From: Leptolyngbya sp. SIOISBB
GTDB lineage: Bacteria > Cyanobacteriota > Cyanobacteriia > Phormidesmidales > Phormidesmidaceae
Reading direction: 5' to 3'
Assembly: GCA_010671905.1 (NCBI GenBank)
Contig: JAAHII010000001.1
Span: 1,054,001 to 1,118,000 of the forward strand
DNA: 64,000 nucleotides
Of this stretch, positions 20,101-29,003 are shown piece by piece. The translations under genes and the position numbers were made by a program. The notes beneath the pieces were generated by a model. It was not told the origin of the DNA. It did not search any database and worked only from the letters and a program-made list of their open reading frames with translations. The stretch's first letter is position 1. Every line of letters starts with the position of its first letter.

Positions 20101-20487
20101 GCCGCCGGACTCGGCTTTCCACTGCCAGGCGCGCTCCAGATACGTTTCTCGGCCTACTTCCTGACGGGTTTTCCCTTGGTCACGAAATTCCTTATCTAAA
20201 ATGGTGCTGACGCCAATACTGGCGTGATCGGTGCCCGGCAGCCATAAAGTATTTTTGCCCAGCATCCGCTGATAGCGCACCAAAGTATCGATCAAAGCGC
20301 TCTCGAAGGCGTGCCCCATGTGCAAGCTACCTGTCACATTCGGCGGCGGAATGACGACGCAAAAGGGCTCTCCTGGATGGTCAGGGTCGGCTTTGAAGAC
20401 GTGCCGAGCTTCCCAGACTTGCTGCCACTTATTTTCGGTAATGGAAGGGTCGTACTGGCTGGAGAGAGTCGGAATGGTGGCCGTCAT
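17195..20487 (-). CDS. valS: valyl-tRNA synthetase with an inserted CAAD membrane domain, two frameshifts
   Basis: This enzyme charges tRNA-Val. It shows the class I motifs [14 protein letters not shown] (HIGH) near residue 50 and [12 protein letters not shown], the CP1 editing domain between them, an anticodon-binding region, and a C-terminal coiled coil starting [15 protein letters not shown]. Between anticodon domain and coil lies a Pro/Ala linker and a CAAD domain of about 100 residues with two transmembrane helices (about [17 protein letters not shown] and [19 protein letters not shown]). CAAD domains are known only from cyanobacterial synthetases and plant CURT1-like proteins and anchor the enzyme to thylakoids. 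One extra base in the A8 tract at 18961-18968 and one in the T4 tract at 17369-17372 split the gene into three frames; correcting both gives one protein of about 1,096 residues. As valS is essential, sequence errors are the simpler explanation. Confidence 0.93.
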
Positions 20488-20783
20488 GGCGTCGAGTTCT
20501 CGTTCTAGGCGGTTATTTACCTCATGATTTTGCCATGAGGGTTATGCAGATACTAATAGTTCCAAGAGGAATTTGTGGAGAAATCCCTGTTTGCGACACG
20601 ATGAAATTGCCCTGCGTGATGGCAGTTGTTCTATCAGGTTCGGTTAACGACCCACCGTTCAACAATTTCAGGATGTGATGCAGTTCTCATTAGCTTGCAG
20701 ACTCTACCGCTCATTAAAATTAATTCCCCGTTCATCTAAACTGGTAATTTCGGCTGCTGTAGGTAGTAGGAAAGGGTTTTCCC

Positions 20784-21779
20784 ATGGCGACGATGCTTGA
20801 CCCGAAGTCTTTAGAGGCTCCCCCCATTCAAGAATCCTTAGATTTGTCCCTCGTGATTCCGATTTACAACGAATACGAGAGCATCCCGAGACTGTTGCGG
20901 GTGATCGCTGAAGTCATGGAGCCCCTGGACTACTCTTATGAAGTGATCTGCGTCGATGACGGTTCGACTGATGGGTCGGTTGAAGTGTTGAGGCAGCAAG
21001 CCATAGAAAATCCTCATCTTGCAGTGTTGCTGCTGAGACGTAACTACGGTCAAACTGCAGCCATGGCCGCTGGATTTGATTATGCTCGGGGCCAAGTCAT
21101 CATTACTTTAGATGGGGATTTGCAGAACGATCCTGCCGACATCCCAATGTTGATGAATACGCTGGACGAAGGTTACGACCTGGTGAGCGGCTGGCGTAAG
21201 CATCGGCAAGACGACCAAATTACTCGGCTGCTGCCCTCCAAAATCGCTAACTGGATTATTGGTCGGGTCACTGGCGTCTCCATCCACGATTATGGTTGCT
21301 CGCTCAAGGCTTACCGAGCTGAATTGGTAAGAGACATGAACCTCTATGGTGAGTTGCACCGTTTTTTACCGGCTCTCGCTTTTATCGAAGGCGCCAGGAT
21401 TACCGAAGTCCCCGTTAACCATCACGCTCGACAATTTGGGGCTAGCAAATACGGTTTAGGACGTACGTTTCGCGTGGTGATGGACTTGCTCACCGTCTAC
21501 TTCATGAAGCGATTTCTCACGAAGCCGATGTATGTGTTTGGCCTTATGGGCCTGCTGTCAATGGTTGGCGGTGTCCTGTTGGGCGGCTATTTGACGTTCT
21601 TAAAGCTCGCATTGGGACAGTCTATTGGCGATCGCCCCTTGTTGATTCTCGCGATCGTGTTGCTGTTAGCAGGGATCCAACTGCTCTGCTTTGGCCTGCT
21701 TGCAGAACTGCTAATGAGAACCTATCACGAGTCTCAAAACCGCCCTATTTATCGAGTCCGTCAGGTCTTGCGGCGATGA
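20784..21779 (+). CDS. family 2 glycosyltransferase with C-terminal membrane helices (DPMS/GtrB-like)
   Basis: The 331-residue protein has a GT-A fold: SLVIPIYNEYESI at the start, the nucleotide-binding VDDGSTDGS (about residue 55), and LDGDLQNDP (about 113-121), which holds the DxD metal site. Two hydrophobic segments lie near residues 250-275 and 290-315. This arrangement is typical of polyprenyl-phosphate mannose/glucose synthases, which load a sugar on a lipid carrier at the inner membrane face. The sugar is not predictable from sequence alone. Divergent from valS with a 296-bp spacer containing no other gene. psbA starts 105 bp after its stop but probably has its own promoter. Confidence 0.88.
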   Translation: MATMLDPKSLEAPPIQESLDLSLVIPIYNEYESIPRLLRVIAEVMEPLDYSYEVICVDDGSTDGSVEVLRQQAIENPHLAVLLLRRNYGQTAAMAAGFDYARGQVIITLDGDLQNDPADIPMLMNTLDEGYDLVSGWRKHRQDDQITRLLPSKIANWIIGRVTGVSIHDYGCSLKAYRAELVRDMNLYGELHRFLPALAFIEGARITEVPVNHHARQFGASKYGLGRTFRVVMDLLTVYFMKRFLTKPMYVFGLMGLLSMVGGVLLGGYLTFLKLALGQSIGDRPLLILAIVLLLAGIQLLCFGLLAELLMRTYHESQNRPIYRVRQVLRR

Positions 21780-21828
21780 CACAGAGAGTGCAACTTGCAT
21801 ATTTATGAATTTGTGTGTACTATTTAGT

Positions 21829-21851
21829 TGTGACATTAATAAATAGTCACA
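21829..21851. promoter_or_regulatory. inverted repeat in the psbA promoter/leader
   Basis: TGTGAC and GTCACA flank a 11-nt AT-rich centre, 34 bp upstream of the psbA ATG, in a very AT-rich stretch containing TTTATAT (candidate -10). It could be a dimeric regulator site or a 5' leader hairpin affecting mRNA stability. The function is inferred from position only. Confidence 0.5.
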
Positions 21852-21884
21852 CTTTATATCTGTTGAAATCTGGACTTATTCATC

Positions 21885-22946
21885 ATGACAACGACCTTGC
21901 AGCAGCGCGAAAGCGCTAACGCATGGGAGCAGTTTTGTCAGTGGATCACAAGCACCGAAAACCGCCTGTATGTAGGCTGGTTCGGCGTGTTGATGATTCC
22001 TACTCTGCTCGCTGCGACGACTTGCTACGTCATCGCCTTCATCGCCGCTCCTCCCGTCGACATCGACGGCATCCGTGAGCCCGTTGCTGGCTCCCTGATG
22101 TACGGCAACAACATCATCTCCGGTGCGGTTGTTCCTTCTTCTAACGCTATCGGTTTGCACTTCTACCCCATCTGGGAAGCAGCTTCCTTGGATGAGTGGT
22201 TGTACAACGGTGGCCCTTACCAGTTCGTCATCTTCCACTTCCTCATTGGCGTCTTCTGCTACATGGGTCGTGAGTGGGAACTGAGCTACCGCCTCGGCAT
22301 GCGTCCTTGGATCTGCGTTGCTTACTCGGCACCCGTTGCCGCTGCAACTGCAGTCTTCTTGATCTATCCCTTGGGTCAAGGCTCCTTCTCCGACGGGATG
22401 CCTTTGGGGATCTCCGGTACCTTCAACTTCATGTTGGTCTTCCAGGCTGAGCACAACATCTTGATGCACCCCTTCCACATGTTGGGTGTGGCAGCTGTCT
22501 TTGGCGGCTCCTTGTTCTCCGCGATGCACGGTTCCTTGGTGACCTCCTCCTTGGTGCGTGAGACCACCGAGACTGAGTCCCAGAACTACGGCTACAAGTT
22601 TGGTCAGGAAGAAGAGACCTACAACATCGTGGCAGCCCACGGCTACTTCGGTCGTTTGATCTTCCAATATGCTTCCTTCAACAACTCTCGTTCCTTGCAC
22701 TTCTTCTTGGGTGCATGGCCGGTGATCGGCATCTGGTTCACCGCTCTGGGCATCAGCACCATGGCGTTCAACCTGAACGGTTTCAACTTCAACCAGTCGG
22801 TGCTCGACTCTCAGGGTCGCGTCATCGGTACCTGGGCTGACGTGATCAACCGGGCTAACTTGGGTATGGAAGTGATGCATGAGCGTAATGCTCATAACTT
22901 CCCCCTCGACTTGGCTGCGGCTGAGGCTCCCGAAATCATCGGTTAG
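21885..22946 (+). CDS. psbA: photosystem II reaction-centre protein D1 (E130 type)
   Basis: The 353-residue D1 protein binds the primary pigments, QB and the Mn4CaO5 cluster in the thylakoid membrane. All key residues are in place: Tyr161 (YZ), Asp170, Glu189, His190, His198 (P680), His215 and His272 (iron), Ser264 (QB), His332, Glu333, His337, Asp342 and Ala344. The short C-terminal extension AEAPEIIG after Ala344 is removed by CtpA. Residue 130 is Glu (MGREWELSY), the form seen in high-light D1:2-type copies; Gln marks low-light D1:1. Codon use is strongly biased, consistent with very high expression. Cyanobacteria usually carry several psbA genes, and only this one is in the window. Confidence 0.98.
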   Translation: MTTTLQQRESANAWEQFCQWITSTENRLYVGWFGVLMIPTLLAATTCYVIAFIAAPPVDIDGIREPVAGSLMYGNNIISGAVVPSSNAIGLHFYPIWEAASLDEWLYNGGPYQFVIFHFLIGVFCYMGREWELSYRLGMRPWICVAYSAPVAAATAVFLIYPLGQGSFSDGMPLGISGTFNFMLVFQAEHNILMHPFHMLGVAAVFGGSLFSAMHGSLVTSSLVRETTETESQNYGYKFGQEEETYNIVAAHGYFGRLIFQYASFNNSRSLHFFLGAWPVIGIWFTALGISTMAFNLNGFNFNQSVLDSQGRVIGTWADVINRANLGMEVMHERNAHNFPLDLAAAEAPEIIG

Positions 22947-22980
22947 TTCTCAACGCTCAGCTAGTCTGAGAAGCTAATGA

Positions 22981-23015
22981 AAAGCGCTCTCTACGAAAGT
23001 GGGGGGCGCTTTTTG
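22981..23015 (+). terminator. rho-independent terminator of psbA
   Basis: AAAAGCGCTCTCTAC and GTGGGGGGCGCTTTTT form a long stem (with some G-U pairs) capped by a GAAA tetraloop and followed by U's. It starts 34 bp after the psbA stop codon. Confidence 0.9.
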
Positions 23016-23196
23016 CTTGAAAAATGAACTTCATCGCCCATTACCGTCTGAATGGACTCAAACACAGATGCCCAGGTATACAAGGAAAGCTTAATGATGG
23101 CATCAAGATCTATCTGGATTGCAGGGGTCGATTTTCACTTTATGTGTTCCTAAAAATGGTCATTTGGTATCGGTTAAAGCGACATACGGCCCTAGG

Positions 23197-23640
23197 CTAA
23201 CTAAACATGCTGCCAGAGGCTTGCTGCTGTCGTCGCCATAGTCGATCGCTGGACTTGAGCCAATGACCGATGGGGGCAACCAAGGTGGCAACAACCAGAC
23301 CGGCCAGGGTGTTGAAACTGACCAAGATGCCGCCCAGTAGGAGGAATTGGAGGGCTATATTCCTGCCGGATTCACAAATTGTAGGACGAAGGCCAAGAAG
23401 AACAGAGCCGTTTTCGGGTGCAACACTTCCGTCGTGATGCCTTGGCGAAAGGCATTGCGATCGGGTTCAATAGCTGCTTCTTCTAGCGTTAACCCATAAT
23501 CTTTTTGGCAAAGTGTCGAGATGCCAAGGTAGAGGCTGTAAGCGGCTCGCATGACGCGAGCCAAGAATCAAATAGGCCGAGGCTAAGCATGATGGCCATA
23601 CGAAGACTGCGGTCAAAACAGGCTCCAATGGCTTAAATCT
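23197..23640 (-). pseudogene. decayed LysE/RhtB-family amino acid exporter
   Basis: The recognisable core MRAAYSLYLGIST...FRQGITTEVLHPKTALFFLAFVLQFVNPAG (23350-23564) is the conserved half of LysE-type exporters. A one-base shift near 23352 moves the rest to another frame, which continues NIALQFLLLGGILVSFNTLAG and ends at 23197. Upstream of 23564 the similarity fades and no N-terminal start region is present. The gene has therefore lost its 5' third and carries a frameshift, so it is very unlikely to work. It follows four GNAT genes on the same strand. Confidence 0.7.
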
Positions 23641-23704
23641 GGCGTGGTTGTGATTCCCAATAACGGACGAAAATTTGAAGGCAACTTACCCACCGGCTGT
23701 CAAA

Positions 23705-24175
23705 CTAGCTGGCAAGTTCGTGCGGGTGGCATCGCTTGATAAACTTAACTTCTCCGGCGTAGTCTCCCTCAACAACGACCTCAGACAGCATCCAGCCTAG
23801 ATGCTGGTAAAACCCATAGGCTCTTAGGGTGGGATCATTGCCCGTTAGTAGCCAGATTTCATCAAGGCCCTGAGACCATAACCAGGTTTCTGCCGCTTGC
23901 ATCAGGGCTCGACCCGCCCCTTTGCCTTCAAAGGCAGGACGAATGAAAATGCCGAAAATAGTTGCTTCGGTGACGTTGGCGATCGCAAACCCCACAGCTT
24001 GCCCCTCCAGATCCGCGATCCAAGCACAACAGTCGGTGGCCAACATTTCGGCAATGGACTCTGGGGTGATGCCCAGTTCGGCAATCTCTTCGCGCGATTG
24101 GTAGTTTTCGGTCACGCTGGTGCGGATGTCAAAGAGGGTCTCAATATCGGTTGATTGAGCGACTCGAACAAACAT
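23705..24175 (-). CDS. GNAT-family N-acetyltransferase (copy 1)
   Basis: The 156-residue protein shows the GNAT fold: IFGIFIRPAFEGKGAGRALMQ contains the acetyl-CoA pyrophosphate-binding motif (usual form R/QxxGxG/A), followed by YGFYQHLGWM of motif B. A good Shine-Dalgarno site, AGGAGA, lies 7 nt before the ATG. The N-terminal FVRVAQSTDIETLFDIRTSV resembles small-molecule or amino-acid acetyltransferases. It is the last intact gene of a run of four GNAT genes on this strand, separated by about 50-60 bp each. Confidence 0.88.
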   Translation of the reverse strand: MFVRVAQSTDIETLFDIRTSVTENYQSREEIAELGITPESIAEMLATDCCAWIADLEGQAVGFAIANVTEATIFGIFIRPAFEGKGAGRALMQAAETWLWSQGLDEIWLLTGNDPTLRAYGFYQHLGWMLSEVVVEGDYAGEVKFIKRCHPHELAS

Positions 24176-24235
24176 AATTTATCTCCTACCAAAGAACGTA
24201 TTTTTTTGCTGCATGTGACTCAAAATGCCTAATCA

Positions 24236-24724
24236 TCAAGCTTTTAGATCGCAAATCATATTGAACGATTCGCTGCCTGTACGGTTGAGGATTTCACTGC
24301 CGGAGACGGGGACAAAGCCGATGCGCGAGTATAGATGCACGGCAGGGTTATCGCCGCGCACACTTAAACTCACGGCAGAAAAGTGTTGCTTAGCATCAGC
24401 TAAGAGTTGGCTCAGCAGCCGAGTGCCAATGCCCTGTCCGCGATAGTCGGGAGCAACCCCGATCGACAACTCAGGAATGTCATCGTGGATGTAACCAAAC
24501 CCTTTATCTGTCCCTGACCACAACCGTAACCAGGCCGCACCAATGGGGGTGGCTGCTTGCCAGGTCCCATAGCCAACATCTCCTGGACGCCCCCATCCCG
24601 CAGCATAGCGAGCGAGCAACGGGTGTTGCAGAGCCTCCAAAGAGGATTCGTGAGCGGCATATCGCAGCATTTCCCACACCATTGGCTCATCTCTAGAGTT
24701 CAATCGACGCATTGTGTAATTCAT
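24236..24724 (-). CDS. GNAT-family N-acetyltransferase (copy 2)
   Basis: The 162-residue protein contains SIGVAPDYRGQGIGTRLLSQLL, the acetyl-CoA motif RGQGIG, and VHLYSRIGFVPVSG (motif B). The N terminus YTMRRLNSRDEPMVWEML is typical of the fold. GGGAGATG lies just before the ATG as ribosome-binding site. Substrate unknown. It is clearly different in sequence from copies 1 and 4, so the cluster is not a simple recent tandem duplication. Confidence 0.88.
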   Translation of the reverse strand: MNYTMRRLNSRDEPMVWEMLRYAAHESSLEALQHPLLARYAAGWGRPGDVGYGTWQAATPIGAAWLRLWSGTDKGFGYIHDDIPELSIGVAPDYRGQGIGTRLLSQLLADAKQHFSAVSLSVRGDNPAVHLYSRIGFVPVSGSEILNRTGSESFNMICDLKA

Positions 24725-24773
24725 TACTCATCTCCCAAAAATCACCCTTTGCATTTCCCCAAGAGTCTCATCC

Positions 24774-25248
24774 TCAGGAGAGGATGATTTGCAACCGGGG
24801 TAGGCGTCGCCCAGGCATACTCGCTGACTCGCACCACTCTAAAAACTGTGCTCCGGCCCTGAGATAAAAGCCCTCAGCATGAGGGTCACTTTGAATCAGG
24901 AGAATGTGTCCGCTGTTAGCAACGACATGCTGTTTGGCACAGGTGATTAGGGTCAAGCCAATCCCCCTGCCCCAGGTACCTGGGGTCAACAAACAGAACC
25001 TCCAACTCAAATTGAGATGATGACAGGCGTTCTAGGGCATAAAATCCCATCACGGTTTGTCCGTCCTCAGCCAATACATAGTCAAAATCGGCATCTAGGA
25101 TTTTCTCTGGGGTGACAGCCAGCTCTTGTTTACAGGCACTCATGAATGTGGCCGAGTAACCCCAGTGGGCTTTCGATCGCATAGCTAGGGCACTCAAGCG
25201 ATCGGCATCTTCGGGGTCTGCGGTTCGAAGCGTGAGAGAGATATTCAT
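24774..25248 (-). CDS. GNAT-family N-acetyltransferase (copy 3), frameshifted
   Basis: The frame from 25248 reads MNISLTLRTADPEDADRLSA...ELEVLFVDPRYLGQG and then goes off-family. The other frame picks up GIGLTLITCAKQHV and ends HAEGFYLRAGAQFLEWCESAS...IILS at 24774. Reading four instead of five bases in the C5 tract at 24963-24967 joins them into the motif YLGQGIGLTLI, giving about 157 residues. The intact motifs on both sides suggest a recent mutation or a sequencing error. AGAGAGAT upstream serves as ribosome-binding site. Confidence 0.8.
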
Positions 25249-25298
25249 AAGGCGGCCAGAATAAACATCGTTGGACGGGGCTTCCTTAACGACAGCAT

Positions 25299-25820
25299 CT
25301 AGACTTTACCGATTGCTTCCTGCTCAAAAACAAAGAGTCTCTTTGGGTCTGGAGATGCTGGATTCTGAACCAGGCCACAATCGGTGAATCCAGCCTTGAT
25401 CACCACTGCTTGAGAGGCTGGATGGGCCGGATCGATGGGCGCGATCGCCCGACGATACCCCATATCAGTTAGCGCCCAGCGCGTGATCGCGGCGGCAACT
25501 TCCGTCGCATATCCTTGCCGTCGAGCCTGAGGCAGGATGGCATACATGATTTCGACGGTTGCTTGATCATGGGGATGCAAACCACAAAACCCTACAAAAG
25601 TGCCTGTTGCCAGAGTTGCGATCGCAAATGCCAGCATGGGTTGCTCACTGTCATAGGAGGCGATCGTCGCCTCCAAGAGTGCAATCGCACCCTCACGAGT
25701 CTTCTGCTCTGCCCCAAAGGTGAGAAACCGAGTGGACTCGCGATCAGTCATAAACTGGATGAACGGCTCCCGATCCTGGGGTATGAACCGCCGGATTCGC
25801 AAGCGTGTCGTTTTGATCAT
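25299..25820 (-). CDS. GNAT-family N-acetyltransferase, RimJ/RimL-like (copy 4)
   Basis: With ATG at 25820 the protein has 173 residues. MIKTTRLRIRRFIPQDREPFIQFM is the usual opening of RimJ/RimL-type enzymes, followed by IMYAILPQARRQGYATEVAAAITRWA (acetyl-CoA motif RRQGYA) and a late NPASQAV-type helix (DPAHPASQAVVIKAGF). Relatives acetylate ribosomal protein N termini, antibiotics or amino acids; the target here is unknown. It is the first of the four consecutive GNAT genes. Confidence 0.87.
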   Translation of the reverse strand: MIKTTRLRIRRFIPQDREPFIQFMTDRESTRFLTFGAEQKTREGAIALLEATIASYDSEQPMLAFAIATLATGTFVGFCGLHPHDQATVEIMYAILPQARRQGYATEVAAAITRWALTDMGYRRAIAPIDPAHPASQAVVIKAGFTDCGLVQNPASPDPKRLFVFEQEAIGKV

Positions 25821-25862
25821 GGGTTGCCTCTGAAGCAAAAGGAGTCTGTCTGCTGAATCGAC

Positions 25863-26159
25863 TCAGGGCAGATCTTTGGGAAAGTTCGCGTTATAGCGCT
25901 GCTCCAACCAGTTCCGCAACGCCTCTTCAGAAGTGTCGCAGAATCTCTGTTGAGTAACGGGATCATAGGCTTCAAACCAGATTTCGCCATCGGGAGTTCG
26001 AATCGTACGAACTGTAGGCGTATGGTCTGGAGCAAAGAACCGTAGCAGTTGCCCCATCACCGTTTGCAATCCTTGAGCGACTTGAGATGGCGAGTAGGTT
26101 GAGAGGCTACTGGCGGGCGATCGCTCTAGTTGTTCATAAGTTCTTAATTGGGTATTCAT
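25863..26159 (-). CDS. small conserved-looking protein of unknown function
   Basis: The 98-residue protein starts at ATG 26159, with GGAGGG about 6 nt upstream as a strong ribosome-binding site. The second half, TVRTIRTPDGEIWFEAYDPVTQQRF followed by SEEALRNWLEQRYN, has the look of small cyanobacterial proteins of this kind but I cannot name a family. There is no signal or membrane segment. It lies just upstream of the GNAT cluster, 42 bp from copy 4, so it may share its transcript. Confidence 0.65.
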   Translation of the reverse strand: MNTQLRTYEQLERSPASSLSTYSPSQVAQGLQTVMGQLLRFFAPDHTPTVRTIRTPDGEIWFEAYDPVTQQRFCDTSEEALRNWLEQRYNANFPKDLP

Positions 26160-26214
26160 GGTAAACCCTCCGAGTGTTGCTGGAGACGAGCAGCTGGCAC
26201 GAGGTAGTCCAGGA

Positions 26215-26271
26215 AGCCCCTGGATTTTATGTCCAGGGCTCACATCATCTCTCGTCAGAGAGCATGATGTG
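26215..26271. other. two adjacent RNA-hairpin sequences
   Basis: AGCCCCTGGA/TCCAGGGCT (26215-26240) and CACATCATCTCTC/GAGAGCATGATGTG (26241-26271) lie back to back upstream of the small gene at 25863. They could be part of its leader or terminate the peroxiredoxin transcript. Confidence 0.5.
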
Positions 26272-26316
26272 GGACGGTGTGAGCATTCCGGCTGCGATCG
26301 CCTAGAAAGCAGATAC

Positions 26317-26384
26317 AAAAACCCGGTTTCTTGTTGGGCTAGTCCAAGAGATTGGCTCTTTTCCAATATAGAAACCGGTTTTTT
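26317..26384 (-). terminator. palindromic repeat acting as likely peroxiredoxin terminator
   Basis: AAAAACCCGGTTTCTT pairs with AGAAACCGGTTTTTT. Read leftward it ends GGTTTTTGT and starts about 20 bp after the peroxiredoxin stop. A smaller palindrome (TTGGGCTAGTCCAA) sits in the loop. The AAACCCGGTTT-type palindrome is a common dispersed motif in cyanobacteria (from memory). Confidence 0.6.
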
Positions 26385-26404
26385 AGCCAGTCTGTACCGA
26401 TGCT

Positions 26405-27040
26405 TTAGCGGTTAGGCTGCGGCGTCAGGCGGAGATACGGCTTGATCTCATTGACCCCCTTGGGAAACTTGGCGCGGGCGTCTTCGGTAGAAATCGAAGG
26501 CGCGATCACGACCGCGTCCCCGTCTTGCCAATCTACGGGGGTGGCAACGCTGTAGTTGTCGGTCAACTGCAACGAATCCAGTACCCGCAAGATTTCGGTA
26601 AAGTTCCGCCCGGTGGTGGGGGGATACGTTACCGTGAGCCGCAGCTTTTTGCTGGGGTCGATGATGAATACCGTCCGCACAGTTACCTTGGCGTTGGCAT
26701 TCGGGTGAATCATGCCGTACAGGTTAGACACCGACTTGTCTTCATCCGCAATGATGGGATAGTTCACCACCGTTTGCTGGGTTTCATTGATGTCAGCAAT
26801 CCAACCTTGGTGGGACTTAACGTCATCCACGCTGAGGGCAATGACTTTGGCCCCGCGCTTAGCAAACTCAGGTTTGAGTTTGGCCACATTGCCCAGTTCA
26901 GTGGTGCAAACGGGGGTGTAATCCGCTGGGTGAGAAAATAGCACCACCCAGCTGTTACCGGCCCAGTCATAGAAGTTGATTTCACCCTCGGTGGTCTGTT
27001 GAGTGAAGTTAGGAACGATATCGCCAAGTTGTAAAGTCAT
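26405..27040 (-). CDS. 1-Cys peroxiredoxin (Prx6-type)
   Basis: The 211-residue protein reduces peroxides in the cytoplasm. The catalytic motif HPADYTPVCTTE (about residues 37-48) holds the peroxidatic Cys. No second conserved resolving Cys is present, and the long C-terminal extension with TGRNFTEILRVLDSLQLTD then VATPVDWQDGDAVVI is typical of the Prx6/1-Cys group. Cyanobacterial 1-Cys Prx proteins protect against hydrogen peroxide and lipid peroxides. It is followed by a likely terminator at 26317-26384. Confidence 0.93.
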   Translation of the reverse strand: MTLQLGDIVPNFTQQTTEGEINFYDWAGNSWVVLFSHPADYTPVCTTELGNVAKLKPEFAKRGAKVIALSVDDVKSHQGWIADINETQQTVVNYPIIADEDKSVSNLYGMIHPNANAKVTVRTVFIIDPSKKLRLTVTYPPTTGRNFTEILRVLDSLQLTDNYSVATPVDWQDGDAVVIAPSISTEDARAKFPKGVNEIKPYLRLTPQPNR

Positions 27041-27602
27041 TCGTTGTCTCCGTTGTCGTTACAAAAATGGGTTGACAGATATGGGCTGGTCGCCCGTTGA
27101 ATATGCAAAGCCAGCTGCTTAGAGGCAGCATTCTCTTCAGGGGGGGCGCTCTTGCAAGGGCGTAGCGCATCAGCCAATTTCCTCAATGAAGGGGTTCGAC
27201 AGTTTCAATAACGTTGCGCAGATGTCAAACAGTAAAAGGGTGACTATTCAACTCACGTCCTAAACGGCATCTGTGCGGTGAGTAGGATCAATGTGCCGCA
27301 AGACTGTGAAATTCTCGGGATGAATTGCCATGACTGGCAGGTGCGATCGGGAAGGCTAGACAGGGCAATGGGGAAGGAACCTCGTAGGTGCCTTGCTCTT
27401 CGGTGCCGAGTGTTACCCATCACCCAGCAAGTGCTCTAGAAAGCTGATGTTTCTTCGTTTGAAGGGCACTACAGTGTGGCTGGGTGACGACCTCACCATC
27501 CTTGGGCAATTCCTCGCTGGAGTAAGACAACCAGCAGCATCCTCATGGGTAGCGCCTCCAGAGTTTTGCTGACTCATCTCCCACCCCTAAACCGTGGCGT
27601 AC
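27041..27602. other. intergenic region, nothing recognised
   Basis: No ORF, RNA gene or strong hairpin stands out. It contains the peroxiredoxin promoter region on its left side. Confidence 0.5.
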
Positions 27603-28691
27603 TCAAACGCCGCACTGGTAAGAGCAACGGCCCATGACGCTGATGCGACACTCCAAGCCATGAAAAGGGTGGCGGGCGTGACGGGTGCGGCTTGGTGGGT
27701 CAAGACACTCTCTGGCAAGGAGTTTTGGCGCGATCTGTGGGACATGCCCCACCCTACGAGGGGCTTTTTTCAGCTCAAGTCCAGTAACGCCTCGAACGAC
27801 CCCAATCAGCTTGGATGATTGTCCGGCTCCCCGATAAAAGATGGCGGTATTACCTTCAATGTTGCCGAGTTCATCAAGGGAGGCATGACCATGCGGGCGA
27901 ATGACGTCTTGCTGATCTAAGTTGAAGTCTGTGATCGAGCCGTAATCACTGAAGCCCAAAGAATCAAGGTTACCGTCGTCATAGTGAGCGCTGAGCGCAT
28001 CGTCCAACACAAAGGTGTCTGCACCAATGCCGCCTTTATAGGTATCAACTTCACCAGCTCCGGGAGTCTGTGACTTAACCTGTACCCCAATAAGTAAGTC
28101 GTCGCCGTTGCCGCCATTGATGGCATCGTTGCCCAAACCGCCAATGAGGACATCATCGCCGCGATTGCCTCGGAGGTGATCGTTGTCAGCTTCGCCCAAG
28201 AGCTGGTCCTTGCCGCCTTGTATCCAAAGGGGATCTTCCCCATGGCCCCGTAAACGGTATCTTGACCGTGACCAGCTTTGAGCCGGTCATCCTCGCTACC
28301 CACGCGCATCGGTTGTGTCATTAATGACCCAGAGCTGAGTTGCCTTGGGGGCGGCCCACAGATGGAAAGTGCCCTCAGGGGTCTCCACAGGCCAGTCACT
28401 TCATAAGTGTGCTGGTCATAAAACACCCCTTGGTTGTTCGCGCGATCGGCGACCGCAATCTCATCCGTGCGGTTGAGCACAGAGAGGTCCATCGGTTCAC
28501 CGGTTTCTCCGTTTGGCCCGGTCGGTAAGGCCACGGTGCCGATGACAGCACCGGTCTGTTCATCCCAGATTGAGAGATCGCCAGAGGCGCGGTTTGCGAT
28601 CGCAATATGCCCTTTCTTCGCATGAATTGTGGGCAGGTCATGATCATTAAAGCTGTATCAGGGATGAGATTGATGACTAATGATGCAGTCA
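27603..28691 (-). pseudogene. RTX (Ca-binding nonapeptide) protein, multiply frameshifted
   Basis: Reading across frames from ATG 28691 gives MTASLVINLIPDTAL, then HAKKGHIAIANRASGDLSIWD and GTVALPTGPNGETGE with YEVTG (a beta-propeller-like start), then VETPEGTFHLWAAPKATQ. RTX repeats follow: GSEDDRLKAGHGQDTVYGA, EADNDHLRGNRGDDVLIGG and LGNDAINGGNGDDLLIG, matching GGxGxDxLx. The end GADTFVLDD...GSITDF is a typical post-RTX secretion-type tail. Frame changes are needed near 28640, 28385, 28305 and 28235, and a premature stop is present. This many lesions argues for real decay. RTX proteins are exported by type I secretion. Confidence 0.7.
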
Positions 28692-28906
28692 TTTCAGTAT
28701 CTCCTTAGCCACTTTTGGGATGTGATTTCTGATGAAATTCGGGTTGATTGAATCCAGGGTGGTTAAACCATGAACTCTTTCAGGGCATGGGTTGTCTGAT
28801 GGCTTTAACGGTAATCTCCAGACCCAGTCGCTGTCGTTGGGGAAAAGGTATGGAGTTGCAGCGGTGAGTTATGAAAAAGTAAGGTGAGAGGGTGGCGACA
28901 ACCCCC
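28692..28906. other. intergenic region, nothing recognised
   Basis: The spacer lies between the decayed RTX gene and the terminator of the dioxygenase-like gene. An AGGAGATAC-type ribosome-binding site precedes the RTX pseudogene start. Confidence 0.4.
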
Positions 28907-28933
28907 AAAAGACCGGCGATCGCCGGTCTTTTT
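28907..28933 (-). terminator. terminator hairpin built on a HIP1 octamer
   Basis: AAAAGACCGGCGATCGCCGG with its continuation TCTTTTT is a perfect palindrome with A and T tails on both sides, so it can act on both strands. The GCGATCGC octamer (HIP1) forms its centre. It lies 70 bp after the DOPA-dioxygenase-like gene. Confidence 0.85.
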
Positions 28934-29003
28934 GAAGTCAGGTGATTGCGATCGAGTCCCGAGTTGAACTGTATCGACTTGACAAGATTGCTGGTACCAA
29001 CGG

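Noticed and set aside
21876-22895. Long reverse frame opposite psbA
   Set aside because: A shadow of the strongly biased codons of psbA; the + strand gene is certain.
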